DNA from: an uncultured Actinoplanes sp.
GTDB taxonomy: Bacteria > Actinomycetota > Actinomycetes > Mycobacteriales > Micromonosporaceae
Reading direction: 5' to 3'
NCBI RefSeq assembly: GCF_934643405.1
Contig: NZ_CAKUCL010000180.1
Coordinates: 1-14,377, forward strand
Length of the DNA: 14,377 nt
Of this stretch, positions 1 through 7,648 are shown piece after piece (position 1 is the stretch's first letter; each line of letters starts with the position of its first letter). The position numbers were made by a program, and so were the translations under genes. The notes beneath the pieces were generated by a model. It was not told the origin of the DNA. It was given only the letters and a program-made list of their open reading frames with translations, and made no database searches.

Positions 1-1
1 A

Positions 2-352
2 ACCGGCCCCGCGCCGGCCGGCCCCCGAACCGGCCCCGCGCCGGCCGGCCCCCGAACCGGCCCCGCGCCGGTCGACCCGGCGACCGGCTCGGCGTCGGTG
101 GGTCCGGCGGCGGGCTCGGCGTCGGGAGGCCCGCGAACTGGTTCGGCGCAGGTCGGTCCGCGAACCGGTTCTGCGCAGGTCGGTCCGCGAACCGGTTCGG
201 CGCAGGTCGGTCCGCGAACCGGTTCCGCGCCGGTCGGCCCCCGGACCGGTTCCGCGCCGGTCGGCCCGGCGACGGGTTCCCCGTCGGTGGGTCCGGCGGC
301 GGGCTCGGCGGCGGGCGGTCCGCGAACCGGCTCGGCGCCGGTCAGCCCGACC
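2..352 (+). repeat. 27-bp in-frame tandem repeat, 13 units
   Basis: Thirteen consecutive 27-nt units start at 2, 29, 56, 83, 110, 137, 164, 191, 218, 245, 272, 299 and 326. They encode a nonapeptide of the type TG(S/P)A(Q/P/S)VGPR. Units 1 and 2 are identical and units 6-8 differ by only one or two bases, whereas other units are more diverged, which suggests local recent duplication. Several junctions form the 12-bp palindrome CGAACCGGTTCG (for example 188-199). The array probably continues to the left of the window. Confidence 0.9.
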
Positions 353-1486
353 TCCGGCGGCGCCTACGGCGCCGCCTCGCCCGGATCTCCGCACCTCGGC
401 GGACCCGGGTCCGCACCGGCTCGTGGCGACGGTCCCCGCGCCAGGGGTGCGGCGCGGCCGGGCACCGGCGGCGCGGCCTCCGTTCCCGGCGGCATGGCCC
501 CGGCGAACCCGCCGATGGGGTCCGCGTCCGTCAGATCCGGCCCGGCCTCGGTGAGCGGTGCCGCGTCCGGCGCAGCGGCCGTGGGCAGCGCCTCGGCATC
601 GGTGCCCGGATCCGGCGGACCGGGCACGTCCGGCGTACCTGGGCCCGGCGGACCGGGCGCGCCCGGCGGCCCCGGACCACGGTCCGGCGGCCCCGGCCCG
701 GGACAGCGGCCGTCCGGCCCCGGCTCCCTCGATCGGGGGAATGCCGACGCCCCGGTGGTCGGGGCGAAGGCCGGCGCCGCGAAAGCCGCCGCCGGCCTTG
801 CCCTGCCTTCCGGCGAACCGGCCGAGGGCGGCCTGCGCGGTGAGCTCCGCGAGAAGTTGCGGTCCCAGCGACGGCTCCGGCTCGTGACCTTGCTGTCACT
901 GGCGATCGTCGTTCTGGTCGTCCTGCCCGCAGTCTTCGGGCTGCGGTCCGCTTCGAGCGATCCCGTCTTCAGCTCCCTCGACGAGCTCGCCGTGCCGGCC
1001 TGGGCCGCGCAGAAGGTGGACGACCAGAGCAGCGGCAGCCGGTGGTGCTTCCTCGACTGCCGGTTCCGGGAACGGGTCGCGCAGTCGCAGAAGCCGTTCC
1101 AGGAGACGACCCAGGCCTACACCACGGCGCTCAGCCAGGCCGGCTGGCAGCCGTGGAAGGTGGGGGAGTGCCCGGAGGAGCCGATCCCGGCCGGTGCCGG
1201 CACCTACTCGTGCTGGAAGCGCGACGAGTTCACTCTGGACCTGTGGGTGCGCCTGCCCGAGTGCGCGGTCGACCAGGTCGCGGCCCAGGATCCGGCGCTC
1301 GCCGCGTCCGCCGCACCGACCCCGGCGACCAAGTGTGTCGGGTCGACGGTGAGCATCAAGGTGCAGAACGCGATCACCGACACCCGGGGCAAGCCGGCAC
1401 CGCAGGAGAGCCCTCTCGTCGGGGAGACACCGGACCCTGTCATCTCGGACGATCCGCTATTGCAGCCGACACCGACGGCGTCCTGA
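2..1486 (+). CDS. Single-pass membrane protein with repetitive cytoplasmic region (5' partial)
   Basis: The reading frame is open from the first bases of the window, so the start lies upstream; the GTG at 98 is in frame but sits inside a repeat array and is unlikely to be the true start. Order of parts: 13 copies of a nine-residue repeat (2-352); a Gly/Pro/Ala/Ser-rich, probably disordered stretch to about 800; a basic segment (LREKLRSQRRLR); one hydrophobic helix at 881-943 (starting LVTLLSLAIVV); then a C-terminal domain of about 180 residues. Positive charges before the helix predict a cytoplasmic repeat region and an exported C-terminus. The exported part has six cysteines (WCFLDC, GEC, YSC, PEC, TKC), an even number compatible with disulfides. 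It ends in a Pro/Thr-rich tail. I do not recognise a family and assign no function. It precedes the DUF948-alaS operon, separated by 79 nt. Confidence 0.75.
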   Translation, partial: TGPAPAGPRTGPAPAGPRTGPAPVDPATGSASVGPAAGSASGGPRTGSAQVGPRTGSAQVGPRTGSAQVGPRTGSAPVGPRTGSAPVGPATGSPSVGPAAGSAAGGPRTGSAPVSPTSGGAYGAASPGSPHLGGPGSAPARGDGPRARGAARPGTGGAASVPGGMAPANPPMGSASVRSGPASVSGAASGAAAVGSASASVPGSGGPGTSGVPGPGGPGAPGGPGPRSGGPGPGQRPSGPGSLDRGNADAPVVGAKAGAAKAAAGLALPSGEPAEGGLRGELREKLRSQRRLRLVTLLSLAIVVLVVLPAVFGLRSASSDPVFSSLDELAVPAWAAQKVDDQSSGSRWCFLDCRFRERVAQSQKPFQETTQAYTTALSQAGWQPWKVGECPEEPIPAGAGTYSCWKRDEFTLDLWVRLPECAVDQVAAQDPALAASAAPTPATKCVGSTVSIKVQNAITDTRGKPAPQESPLVGETPDPVISDDPLLQPTPTAS

Positions 1487-1508
1487 CGCGGCTTGCGGTC
1501 ACGGACGG

Positions 1509-1514
1509 TAGGGT
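1509..1514 (+). promoter_or_regulatory. Possible -10 element (TAGGGT) for the DUF948-alaS operon
   Basis: TAGGGT fits the actinobacterial TANNNT -10 pattern and lies in the 79-nt gap before the DUF948 gene, leaving a leader of about 45 nt. The only -35-like hexamer, CTGACG at 1483-1488, is 20 nt away, which is longer than ideal. Tentative. Confidence 0.35.
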
Positions 1515-1565
1515 CTGCACGTTGACCCGCCGTACTCACGACCACCCGAAGAGGAGACGCGCCTG

Positions 1566-2015
1566 ATGGATGCCGGAGAAATCGCTGGCCTGATCGCGGC
1601 GGGCGCCTTTCTGATGCTCGTCATCGTGCTCGCCGTGCCGATCCTGAAGCTGGGCCGCACCGTGGACGCCGCGACCCGTGCGATCAACGAGTTGAGCGAC
1701 CGTTCCGGGCCGCTGCTCGGCGACATGAACGACACGGTGAAGAACGTGAACACGGCGCTCGGCCAGGTTCAGGTCTCTTTGGACGGTGTGAACGTCCAGC
1801 TCGCGAAGGTGGACACGATCACCGAGCACGCTGCCCATGTCACCGCGAACGTGGCGAACCTGTCCACCGTGGTGGCGGCCGCCGCCGCGAACCCGCTGAT
1901 CAAGGTCGCCTCGTTCGGCTACGGCCTGCGCAAGACCGTACGGGCCCGTCGCCGGGCCGACGAGGAGCGTGAGGTGCGCGACACCCTCAAGCAGCGCCGC
2001 AAGGCCCGCCAGTAA
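1566..2015 (+). CDS. DUF948 family membrane-anchored protein
   Basis: 149 residues. A hydrophobic N-terminal helix (about residues 6-28) is followed by a long amphipathic, probably coiled-coil region with regularly spaced hydrophobic residues (about 30-110), and a very basic tail (RKTVRARRRADEEREV, then KQRRKARQ). This is the architecture of the DUF948 family, small membrane-anchored helical proteins of unknown biochemical role found in Firmicutes and Actinobacteria. The start is supported by GAGGAG at 1551-1556, 9 nt before the ATG. It is the first gene of a close run with the DUF6167-like gene and alaS, an arrangement I recall from other actinomycetes. No enzymatic motif is visible, so a structural or envelope role is only inference. 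Confidence 0.85.
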   Translation: MDAGEIAGLIAAGAFLMLVIVLAVPILKLGRTVDAATRAINELSDRSGPLLGDMNDTVKNVNTALGQVQVSLDGVNVQLAKVDTITEHAAHVTANVANLSTVVAAAAANPLIKVASFGYGLRKTVRARRRADEEREVRDTLKQRRKARQ

Positions 2016-2038
2016 TCAACGAAGGGAACCAACCCGCC

Positions 2039-2302
2039 ATGAAGCGGCTGCTCTGGCTCGGCGTCGGCCTGGCCGTCGGCGCTCTCGTCGTGCGCAAGCT
2101 CACCCGGAAGGCGAACGAATTCACCCCGTCCGGCATCGCCACCTCGCTGTCACAATCCGCTGGCGGCCTGGTCGAGTCGGTGCGTAGCTTCGTGGATGAC
2201 GTCCGCGACGCGGCAGCCGAGCGGGAGCAACAGATCAACCAGGCGTTCGCCGAGGGTGAGCTGTTCGACGACGGGCTGGACGCCCAGGAGGGGAACCGAT
2301 GA
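2039..2302 (+). CDS. Small DUF6167-like protein
   Basis: 87 residues with a short N-terminal hydrophobic segment (WLGVGLAVGALVV, about residues 6-18) followed by basic residues and then a polar, acidic, helix-forming C-terminus. The size, the start MKRLLWLG and the position between the DUF948 gene and alaS match the actinobacterial family I recall as DUF6167; its function is unknown. GAAGGGA at 2021-2027 is the ribosome binding site, 11 nt before the ATG. Its TGA overlaps the alaS start (ATGA at 2299-2302), so alaS translation is likely coupled to it. Confidence 0.8.
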   Translation: MKRLLWLGVGLAVGALVVRKLTRKANEFTPSGIATSLSQSAGGLVESVRSFVDDVRDAAAEREQQINQAFAEGELFDDGLDAQEGNR

Positions 2303-4983
2303 AGACGGCGGAGATCAAGCGGCGCTATCTGGCGCATTTCGAGGCCAACGGGCACACGGTCGTGCCGAGTGCCCCGCTGCCGGCCATCGACGACCCCAAC
2401 CTGCTGTTCATCAACGCCGGCATGGTGCAGTTCGTGCCGTACTTCCTGGGTCAGCGCACCCCGGCGTTCCAGCGCGCGGTCAGCGTGCAGAAGTGCATCC
2501 GCACGCCGGACATCGACGAGGTCGGCAAGACCAGCCGGCACGGCACGTTCTTCCAGATGAACGGCAACTTCTCGTTCGGCGACTACTTCAAGGACGGGGC
2601 GATCAAGCTCGCCTGGGACCTGGTCACCAAGCCGGTCGACCAGGGCGGGTACGGGCTCGACCCGGAGCGGATCTGGCCGACCGTCTACCTCGACGACGAC
2701 GAGGCGTACGGGCTGTGGAAGGCGATCGGGGTGCCGGAGTCGCGGATCGTGCGCCGCGACAAGAAGGACAACTACTGGTCGATGGGCATCCCCGGTCCGG
2801 CGGGCCCGTGCTCGGAGATCTTCTACGACCGCGGCCCGGAGTACGGCCGTGAGGGCGGCCCGGCGGTCGACGAGGATCGCTACATGGAGATCTGGAACCT
2901 GGTCTTCATGCAGTACGAGATCACCGACGTGAAGTCGAAGTCCGACTTCACGATCGTGCAGGAGCTGCCGAACAAGAACATCGACACCGGCATGGGGCTG
3001 GAGCGCATCGCGTCGATCCTGCAGGGTGTCGACAACCTGTACGAGATCGACGAGGTCCGCCCGATCCTGGCGCGCGCCGCGGAGATGACCGGCAAGCAGT
3101 ACGGCGCGCACTCGGGGCACGTCGCCGGCGAGTCACACCCCGACGACGTCCGGCTGCGGGTGATCGCCGACCACGTCCGTACGGCGTTGATGTTGATCGG
3201 TGACGGCGTGACCCCGAGCAACGAGGGCCGTGGCTACGTGCTGCGCCGCATCATGCGCCGCGCGATCCGGTCGATCCGGCTGCTCGGCTGGCAGGGCGCG
3301 GCGCTGCCGGAGCTGCTGCCGGTGGCGCGTGACTGCATGTCCCCGTCGTACCCGGAGCTGGCCGAGGAGTTCGGCCGGATCTCCACGTACGCGTACGCGG
3401 AGGAGGACGCGTTCCTGTCCACGCTGCGCGCGGGCACGACGATCCTGGACACCGCGATCACCGAGACGCGCGCCAAGGGCGGCAAGTCGCTGCCCGGCGA
3501 CAAGGCCTTCCAGCTGCACGACACGTACGGCTTCCCGATCGACCTGACCCTGGAGATCGCGCAGGAGCAGGGCCTCGAAGTCGACCAGGACGGTTTCCGG
3601 CGGCTGATGGCCGACCAGCGGGCTCGCGCGAAGGCGGACGCGGCCGCGCGCAAGACCGGTCACGCGGACCTGTCGTCGTACCGCGCGGCGCTCGACGAGG
3701 GCGGGCCGGTCGAGTTCACCGGGTACCAGGAGGTCACCCGCGAGTCCCGGGTGCGGGCGCTGATCGGCGGCGGCGGCCGGCTCGAGGTGGCCGGCGAGGG
3801 CGACTTCGTCGAGCTGGTGCTCGACACCACCCCGTTCTACGCCGAGGGCGGCGGCCAGCAGGCCGACACCGGCGTGATCAAGGTGGGCGGCGGCCAGGTC
3901 GAGGTGGTCGACGTGCAGCAGCCGCTGCCCGGCCTGATCGTGCACAAGGCGCGGGTGATCCGCGGCGAGGTGCGCTCCGGCGAGACCGGCTTCGCGGAGA
4001 TCGACGTGACCCGCCGCAAGGCGATCTCGCGTTCGCACACCGCGACCCACCTGATCCACCAGACGATGCGCGCGTTCCTCGGCGAGTCGGCGACCCAGGC
4101 GGGCTCGCTCAACGCGCCGGGCCGGCTGCGGTTCGACTTCAACACCCCGGGGGCCGTCTCGCCCGCGGTGCTCAACGACGTCGAGCAGCAGGTCAACGAG
4201 GTGCTGCTCCGCGACCTCGAGGTACACGCGTTCATCACCACCCAGGAGGAGGCGCGCCGGCTGGGCGCGATGGCTCTCTTCGGGGAGAAGTACGGCGATG
4301 AGGTCCGTGTGGTTGAAGTCGGCGACTACGCGCGGGAACTTTGTGGCGGCACCCACGTGGCCCGCTCCGGCCAGCTCGGCCTCGTGAAGATCCTCAACGA
4401 GGCGTCGATCGGTTCCGGCGTGCGCCGGGTCGAGGCGCTGGTCGGCATCGACGCGTTCGGCTTCCTGGCGAAGGAGCACCTGCTGGTGTCCCGCCTCGCG
4501 GAGCTGTTCCGGGTGCCCGGCGACCAGGTCGCCGACCGGGTGGAGCAGACCGTGACGGCGCTGCGCGACGCGGAGAAGGAACTCGAGAAGATGCGCGCGC
4601 AGATGGTGCTCGGCGGGGCGGCGTCGCTCGCGGCTCAGGCCAAGGACGTGCGCGGTGTCGCGTATGTCGGGACCGAGGCGCCCGAGGGTGCGGCGGGCAA
4701 CGACGTGCGTACCCTGGCCCAGGAGATCAGGGGCAAGATCGACGCCGCGCGTCCCGCGGTGGTCACGGTCGCGGCGCGGTCCAACGGCAAGGCGTCGCTG
4801 ATCGTGGCGATCAACGGCGCGGCCAAGAACCGCGGTCTCTCGGCGGCCGACCTGGTCAAGGGCGCGCTGTCCGGCCGGGGTGGCGGCAACGCCGATCTCG
4901 CGCAGGGCGGTGGCCTCCCGGCCGACCAGGTTCCGGCGCTGCTCGCGGCGGTGGAGAAGGCGGTGGCCGACACCGCGGCATGA
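2299..4983 (+). CDS. alaS: Alanine--tRNA ligase
   Basis: 894 residues, full length for bacterial AlaRS. It activates alanine with ATP, charges tRNA-Ala in the cytoplasm and hydrolyses mischarged Ser- or Gly-tRNA-Ala. The N-terminal catalytic domain (about 1-255) shows LLFINAGMVQF, KTSRHGTFFQMNGNFSFGDY and MGLERI. The tRNA-recognition domain follows to about 455. The editing domain carries the zinc-binding set H580-TAT-H584 and C682-GGT-H686, spaced as in E. coli AlaRS. A C-terminal DHHA1 domain ends the protein with the glycine-rich run GRGGGNADLAQGGG. The ATG overlaps the upstream stop (ATGA) and AGGAGGGG at 2286-2293 lies 5 nt before it. The key motifs I checked are intact; the gene looks functional. 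Confidence 0.98.
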   Translation: MKTAEIKRRYLAHFEANGHTVVPSAPLPAIDDPNLLFINAGMVQFVPYFLGQRTPAFQRAVSVQKCIRTPDIDEVGKTSRHGTFFQMNGNFSFGDYFKDGAIKLAWDLVTKPVDQGGYGLDPERIWPTVYLDDDEAYGLWKAIGVPESRIVRRDKKDNYWSMGIPGPAGPCSEIFYDRGPEYGREGGPAVDEDRYMEIWNLVFMQYEITDVKSKSDFTIVQELPNKNIDTGMGLERIASILQGVDNLYEIDEVRPILARAAEMTGKQYGAHSGHVAGESHPDDVRLRVIADHVRTALMLIGDGVTPSNEGRGYVLRRIMRRAIRSIRLLGWQGAALPELLPVARDCMSPSYPELAEEFGRISTYAYAEEDAFLSTLRAGTTILDTAITETRAKGGKSLPGDKAFQLHDTYGFPIDLTLEIAQEQGLEVDQDGFRRLMADQRARAKADAAARKTGHADLSSYRAALDEGGPVEFTGYQEVTRESRVRALIGGGGRLEVAGEGDFVELVLDTTPFYAEGGGQQADTGVIKVGGGQVEVVDVQQPLPGLIVHKARVIRGEVRSGETGFAEIDVTRRKAISRSHTATHLIHQTMRAFLGESATQAGSLNAPGRLRFDFNTPGAVSPAVLNDVEQQVNEVLLRDLEVHAFITTQEEARRLGAMALFGEKYGDEVRVVEVGDYARELCGGTHVARSGQLGLVKILNEASIGSGVRRVEALVGIDAFGFLAKEHLLVSRLAELFRVPGDQVADRVEQTVTALRDAEKELEKMRAQMVLGGAASLAAQAKDVRGVAYVGTEAPEGAAGNDVRTLAQEIRGKIDAARPAVVTVAARSNGKASLIVAINGAAKNRGLSAADLVKGALSGRGGGNADLAQGGGLPADQVPALLAAVEKAVADTAA

Positions 4984-5042
4984 GCTACGCTCTCGGTTCG
5001 ATTCCGCACAGGCGGTCGGACAGAACTACGGAGGGTGGCCGG

Positions 5043-5501
5043 ATGAGCGCACTGTCGCGGGGTAGGCGACTGGGCGTAGATGTCGGTAAGGTGCGCGTCG
5101 GGGTCGCGGTCAGTGACCCCGACGGGATTCTGGCCACCCCCCTGGTCACGGTTGCCCGTGACATGGGCGCGGCACCCGGCGCCGTGCCCGGCGATATAGC
5201 CGAGCTTGTCCGCCTGGTGGGGGAACACGAGGCGGTGCAGATCGTGGTGGGACTCCCGGTTCGCCTGAACGGCGTCGAGGGTCCTGCGGCAATCGACATT
5301 CGTGCGTACGCTGGGCGGTTGGCGGAGGCGGTCGGTACTGTGCCGGTCGTTCTGGCGGACGAAAGGATGTCGACCGTGGTGGCTAGTCGCAGGCTCGCCG
5401 AGCGCGGCGTGCGGGGCAAGCGGCAGCGGGCGGTCGTCGACCAGGCGGCTGCGGTGGAGATCCTGCAGAGCTGGCTGGACGCGCAGCGGAGGCAGAGATG
5501 A
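5043..5501 (+). CDS. ruvX: RuvX/YqgF family Holliday-junction resolvase-like nuclease
   Basis: 152 residues with an RNase H-like fold. The family has been implicated in Holliday junction resolution and, in E. coli YqgF, in 16S rRNA 5'-end maturation; which role applies here cannot be read from the sequence. Motifs: GVDVGKVRVGVAVSD with acidic D13, VVGLPVRLNG (68-77), LADERMST (104-111) and VVDQAAAVEIL (131-141), placing the expected acidic residues D13, E107 and D133. I chose the ATG at 5043 because GGAGGG at 5030-5035 lies 7 nt before it and the family starts just before the GVDVG strand. An in-frame ATG at 4980 overlaps the alaS stop and would add 21 residues of unremarkable sequence. The stop overlaps the mltG start. 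Confidence 0.93.
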   Translation: MSALSRGRRLGVDVGKVRVGVAVSDPDGILATPLVTVARDMGAAPGAVPGDIAELVRLVGEHEAVQIVVGLPVRLNGVEGPAAIDIRAYAGRLAEAVGTVPVVLADERMSTVVASRRLAERGVRGKRQRAVVDQAAAVEILQSWLDAQRRQR

Positions 5502-6688
5502 TCGACGAGCTGGACATGGCGTTCGACGAACACGCCGAGTCGGGCGGTATCCGCAGCCACCGGCGCGGTGGCCGTGGCGGCAAGAAGAGCCGTGGCAAGT
5601 CCGGCATCGCCTTTTTGATGGCCTTCATCCTGCTGGCCGTGCTCGGCGGCGGGGTCTTCTTCGGGTACAACAAGGTCAAGGACTTCTTCACCGCGGCCGA
5701 CTACGACGGCGCGGGCGCCGAAGCCGTGCAGGTGTCCATCCCCAAGAACGCGACCCTCACCGACATCGGCAACACCCTGGTCGACTCGGACGTGGTGAAA
5801 TCGACCAAAGCGTTCGTCAACGCCGCGAACGACAATCCGCGCAGCAAGAACATCCAGTCGGGCACGTACAACCTGAAGAAGCAGATGTCGGCCGCGAACG
5901 CGGTGACGCTGCTGCTCGACCCGAAGTCGCGGGTGAGCAAGGGCGTGACGATCCCCGAGGGCAAGACGGCCAACCAGGTGTACGAGATCCTGGCGAAGGC
6001 GACCGGCCTGCCGGTCAACGACTTCAAGCAGGCCGCCAAGGACCCGGAGGCGCTGGGCATTCCCGACTTCTGGTTCAACCGCACCGACGACCAGAAGAAG
6101 ACCAAGTCGGTCGAGGGCTTCCTGTTCCCGGACACGTACGAGTTCGACCCGAAGGCGTCCGCGGCCGACGACCTCAGGCTGATGGTCAGCCACTTCATGA
6201 AGGTCGCGGAGGACACCGACTTCGTGAACCGGGCGCAGACCGAGCGCAACATCAGCCCGTACGAGGTGCTGACCATCGCCTCCCTGGCCGAGGCCGAGGC
6301 CGGCAACTCCGACGATCTCGGCAAGGTGGCCCGGGTCGCCTACAACCGGCTCTACGGCGACGACTTCCACTGCAAGTGCCTGGAGTTCGACGTCGGGATC
6401 AACTACTACTACCAGCTGACCGGGCAGAAGACGAAGAGCTCGAAGCAGATGACCCACGACGAGCTGTTCAACCCGAAGAACCCGTACCGCCTGCACGGCA
6501 GGGACGGCATGACGCCGACCCCGATCAACAACCCGGGCAAGGCCGCTCTCGAGGGCGCGCTCGCCCCGCCGAAGGGCGACTGGCTGTACTTCGTGGCGAT
6601 CGACAAGAAGGGCCACTCGGCGTTCTCGGTCACCTACGCCGAGCAGCAGAGGAACGAGGCTCTGGCGCGCCGCAACGGCGTCCTCTGA
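5498..6688 (+). CDS. mltG: Endolytic murein transglycosylase (MltG/YceG-like)
   Basis: 396 residues. MltG cleaves nascent glycan strands at the outer face of the membrane and is thought to set their length during peptidoglycan synthesis. The protein has a cytoplasmic N-terminus rich in Arg/Lys/Gly, one membrane helix (about 37-57, AFLMAFILLAVLGGGVFFG), a LysM-like region (about 77-140) and the YceG catalytic region. The catalytic glutamate corresponds to E265 in TIASLAEAEAG. The stretch EGFLFPDTYEF and the C-terminal PTPINNPGKAALEGAL and WLYFVA are family hallmarks. In place of the usual LQSDPTV the sequence reads LEFDVGINYYY, preceded by a CKC pair. The ATG overlaps the ruvX stop (ATGA) and GGAGG at 5488-5492 supports it. 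It is probably the last gene of the alaS operon, although no hairpin terminator follows. Confidence 0.95.
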   Translation: MIDELDMAFDEHAESGGIRSHRRGGRGGKKSRGKSGIAFLMAFILLAVLGGGVFFGYNKVKDFFTAADYDGAGAEAVQVSIPKNATLTDIGNTLVDSDVVKSTKAFVNAANDNPRSKNIQSGTYNLKKQMSAANAVTLLLDPKSRVSKGVTIPEGKTANQVYEILAKATGLPVNDFKQAAKDPEALGIPDFWFNRTDDQKKTKSVEGFLFPDTYEFDPKASAADDLRLMVSHFMKVAEDTDFVNRAQTERNISPYEVLTIASLAEAEAGNSDDLGKVARVAYNRLYGDDFHCKCLEFDVGINYYYQLTGQKTKSSKQMTHDELFNPKNPYRLHGRDGMTPTPINNPGKAALEGALAPPKGDWLYFVAIDKKGHSAFSVTYAEQQRNEALARRNGVL

Positions 6689-6713
6689 GTTCCGGCCGCG
6701 CGACGCACGTCCG

Positions 6714-6719
6714 TACAGT
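6714..6719 (+). promoter_or_regulatory. Probable -10 element of a leaderless aroE transcript
   Basis: TACAGT matches TANNNT. It ends 6 nt before the GTG start of aroE, placing the expected transcription start at or next to the start codon. No Shine-Dalgarno sequence precedes the GTG. The -35 region (about 6690-6695, TTCCGG) matches the consensus poorly. Confidence 0.55.
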
Positions 6720-6725
6720 GATCTG

Positions 6726-7565
6726 GTGCAGACCAGCCAGGACGCGCGTCGCGCCGCCGTTTGCGGCAAGCCGATCGCGCATTCGCTCTCCCCGGTGATC
6801 CACAACGCGGGGTTCGCGGCCGCGGGCCTCACCGGCTGGCGGTACACGTCCTTCGAGTGCGCCGAGTCCGAGCTTGCCGCCCTGGTCGAGAGCCTCGGCC
6901 CGGAATGGGCCGGCCTGTCGCTGACCATGCCGCTCAAGGAAGTGGCGCTCACCCTCGCTGCCGAGGCGTCACCCATGGCGGCGGCGACGGGTGCGGCAAA
7001 CACTTTCGTACGGCGTGACGACGGCACCTGGTTCGCCGACAACACCGACGTCCCCGGCATGCTGCGCGTCCTGCGCGACGCCGGCCTGCGGGACCGCCCG
7101 GCGATCACGGTGCTGGGCGGTGGCGGCACCGCCCGCGCCGCCCTGGCCGCGGCCGCCGGTCTCGGCGCCGACGAGGTCACCGTCGTGACCCGCCGCCCCG
7201 AGGCCCGCGACCAACTGCTCCCGGCCGCCGAGACGCTCGGGATCCGGATCACCGGCACCGGCTGGGCGGACGCGGCCGCCGCCCTGGACGCCGACGCGGT
7301 GATCTCCACGGTCCCCAAGGGCGCCGCCGACGAGCTGGCCGGGCAGGCGAAATGGCGTCCCGGCACGGTGCTTTTCGACGCGATCTACGATCCGTGGCCG
7401 ACACCACTGGCCGCGTCCGCCGCCGCGCGGGGCCTGGCCGTCGCGTCCGGCCTGGACCTGCTGCTGGCCCAGGCGCTGAGCCAGTTCGAGCAGTTCACGG
7501 GCGTTGTGCCGGCCCCGGAGGCGGCCATGCGCGAGGCCCTGTTCGCCGCGGCCGCCGCTCGCTGA
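6726..7565 (+). CDS. aroE: Shikimate dehydrogenase
   Basis: 279 residues, normal length. It reduces 3-dehydroshikimate to shikimate with NADPH in the cytoplasm, the fourth step of the seven-step route from DAHP to chorismate. The N-terminal substrate domain has the S-L-S motif at 20-22 (HSLSPVIHN), catalytic Lys71 in LTMPLKEV and Asp108 in DNTDVPG. The Rossmann domain has the glycine loop GGGGTARAAL (131-140), and the NADP-binding VTRRPEA follows the second strand. The C-terminus carries FDAIYDPWPTPL and Gln249 in LLLAQALSQF, as in the family. The usual NVTxPxK is SLTMPLK here, a variant I associate with actinobacterial AroE. GTG at 6726 is the start: no ribosome binding site is visible and the likely mRNA is leaderless. 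It starts 37 nt after mltG. Confidence 0.95.
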   Translation: MQTSQDARRAAVCGKPIAHSLSPVIHNAGFAAAGLTGWRYTSFECAESELAALVESLGPEWAGLSLTMPLKEVALTLAAEASPMAAATGAANTFVRRDDGTWFADNTDVPGMLRVLRDAGLRDRPAITVLGGGGTARAALAAAAGLGADEVTVVTRRPEARDQLLPAAETLGIRITGTGWADAAAALDADAVISTVPKGAADELAGQAKWRPGTVLFDAIYDPWPTPLAASAAARGLAVASGLDLLLAQALSQFEQFTGVVPAPEAAMREALFAAAAAR

Positions 7566-7635
7566 GCACCCCTCGCCCGGGTGTCCGGAGGGCGGGACGG
7601 CGGCAGGGCGGCGGCCGGTGGTGCCCGTCGCGTGC

Positions 7636-7641
7636 CACACT
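7636..7641 (+). promoter_or_regulatory. Weak -10-like hexamer before aroC
   Basis: CACACT sits 7 nt before the aroC GTG, the same geometry as the aroE and aroB promoters, and no ribosome binding site lies close to the start. It lacks the first T of TANNNT, so the match is poor; aroC may instead be read through from aroE. Confidence 0.25.
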
Positions 7642-7648
7642 GTGACCC

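Noticed and set aside
2..352. Could the regular repeat array be a CRISPR?
   Set aside because: The 27-bp units are directly adjacent with no unique spacers and stay in a single open reading frame.
98..1486. GTG at 98 as the true start of the first gene
   Set aside because: The frame and the same nonapeptide repeats continue upstream to the window edge, and no ribosome binding site precedes the GTG.
1987..4479. Two long minus-strand open frames opposite alaS
   Set aside because: Composition is Arg/Val/Leu/Asp/His-rich as expected from the reverse of alaS codons; alaS has all its motifs on the plus strand.
4986..4991. TACGCT as a promoter for ruvX inside the operon
   Set aside because: No -35 partner, and ruvX sits in a tight same-strand run with alaS and mltG, so a separate promoter is not needed.
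4985..7366. Very long open frame (793 codons) on the minus strand opposite ruvX, mltG and aroE
   Set aside because: It is antisense to three well-recognised genes, has no homology I recognise, and such frames are common opposite GC-rich codons.
7567..7583. Hairpin CACCC/GGGTG just after aroE as a terminator
   Set aside because: Only a 5-bp stem with a 7-nt loop and no T-tract; aroE to aroC read-through remains likely.
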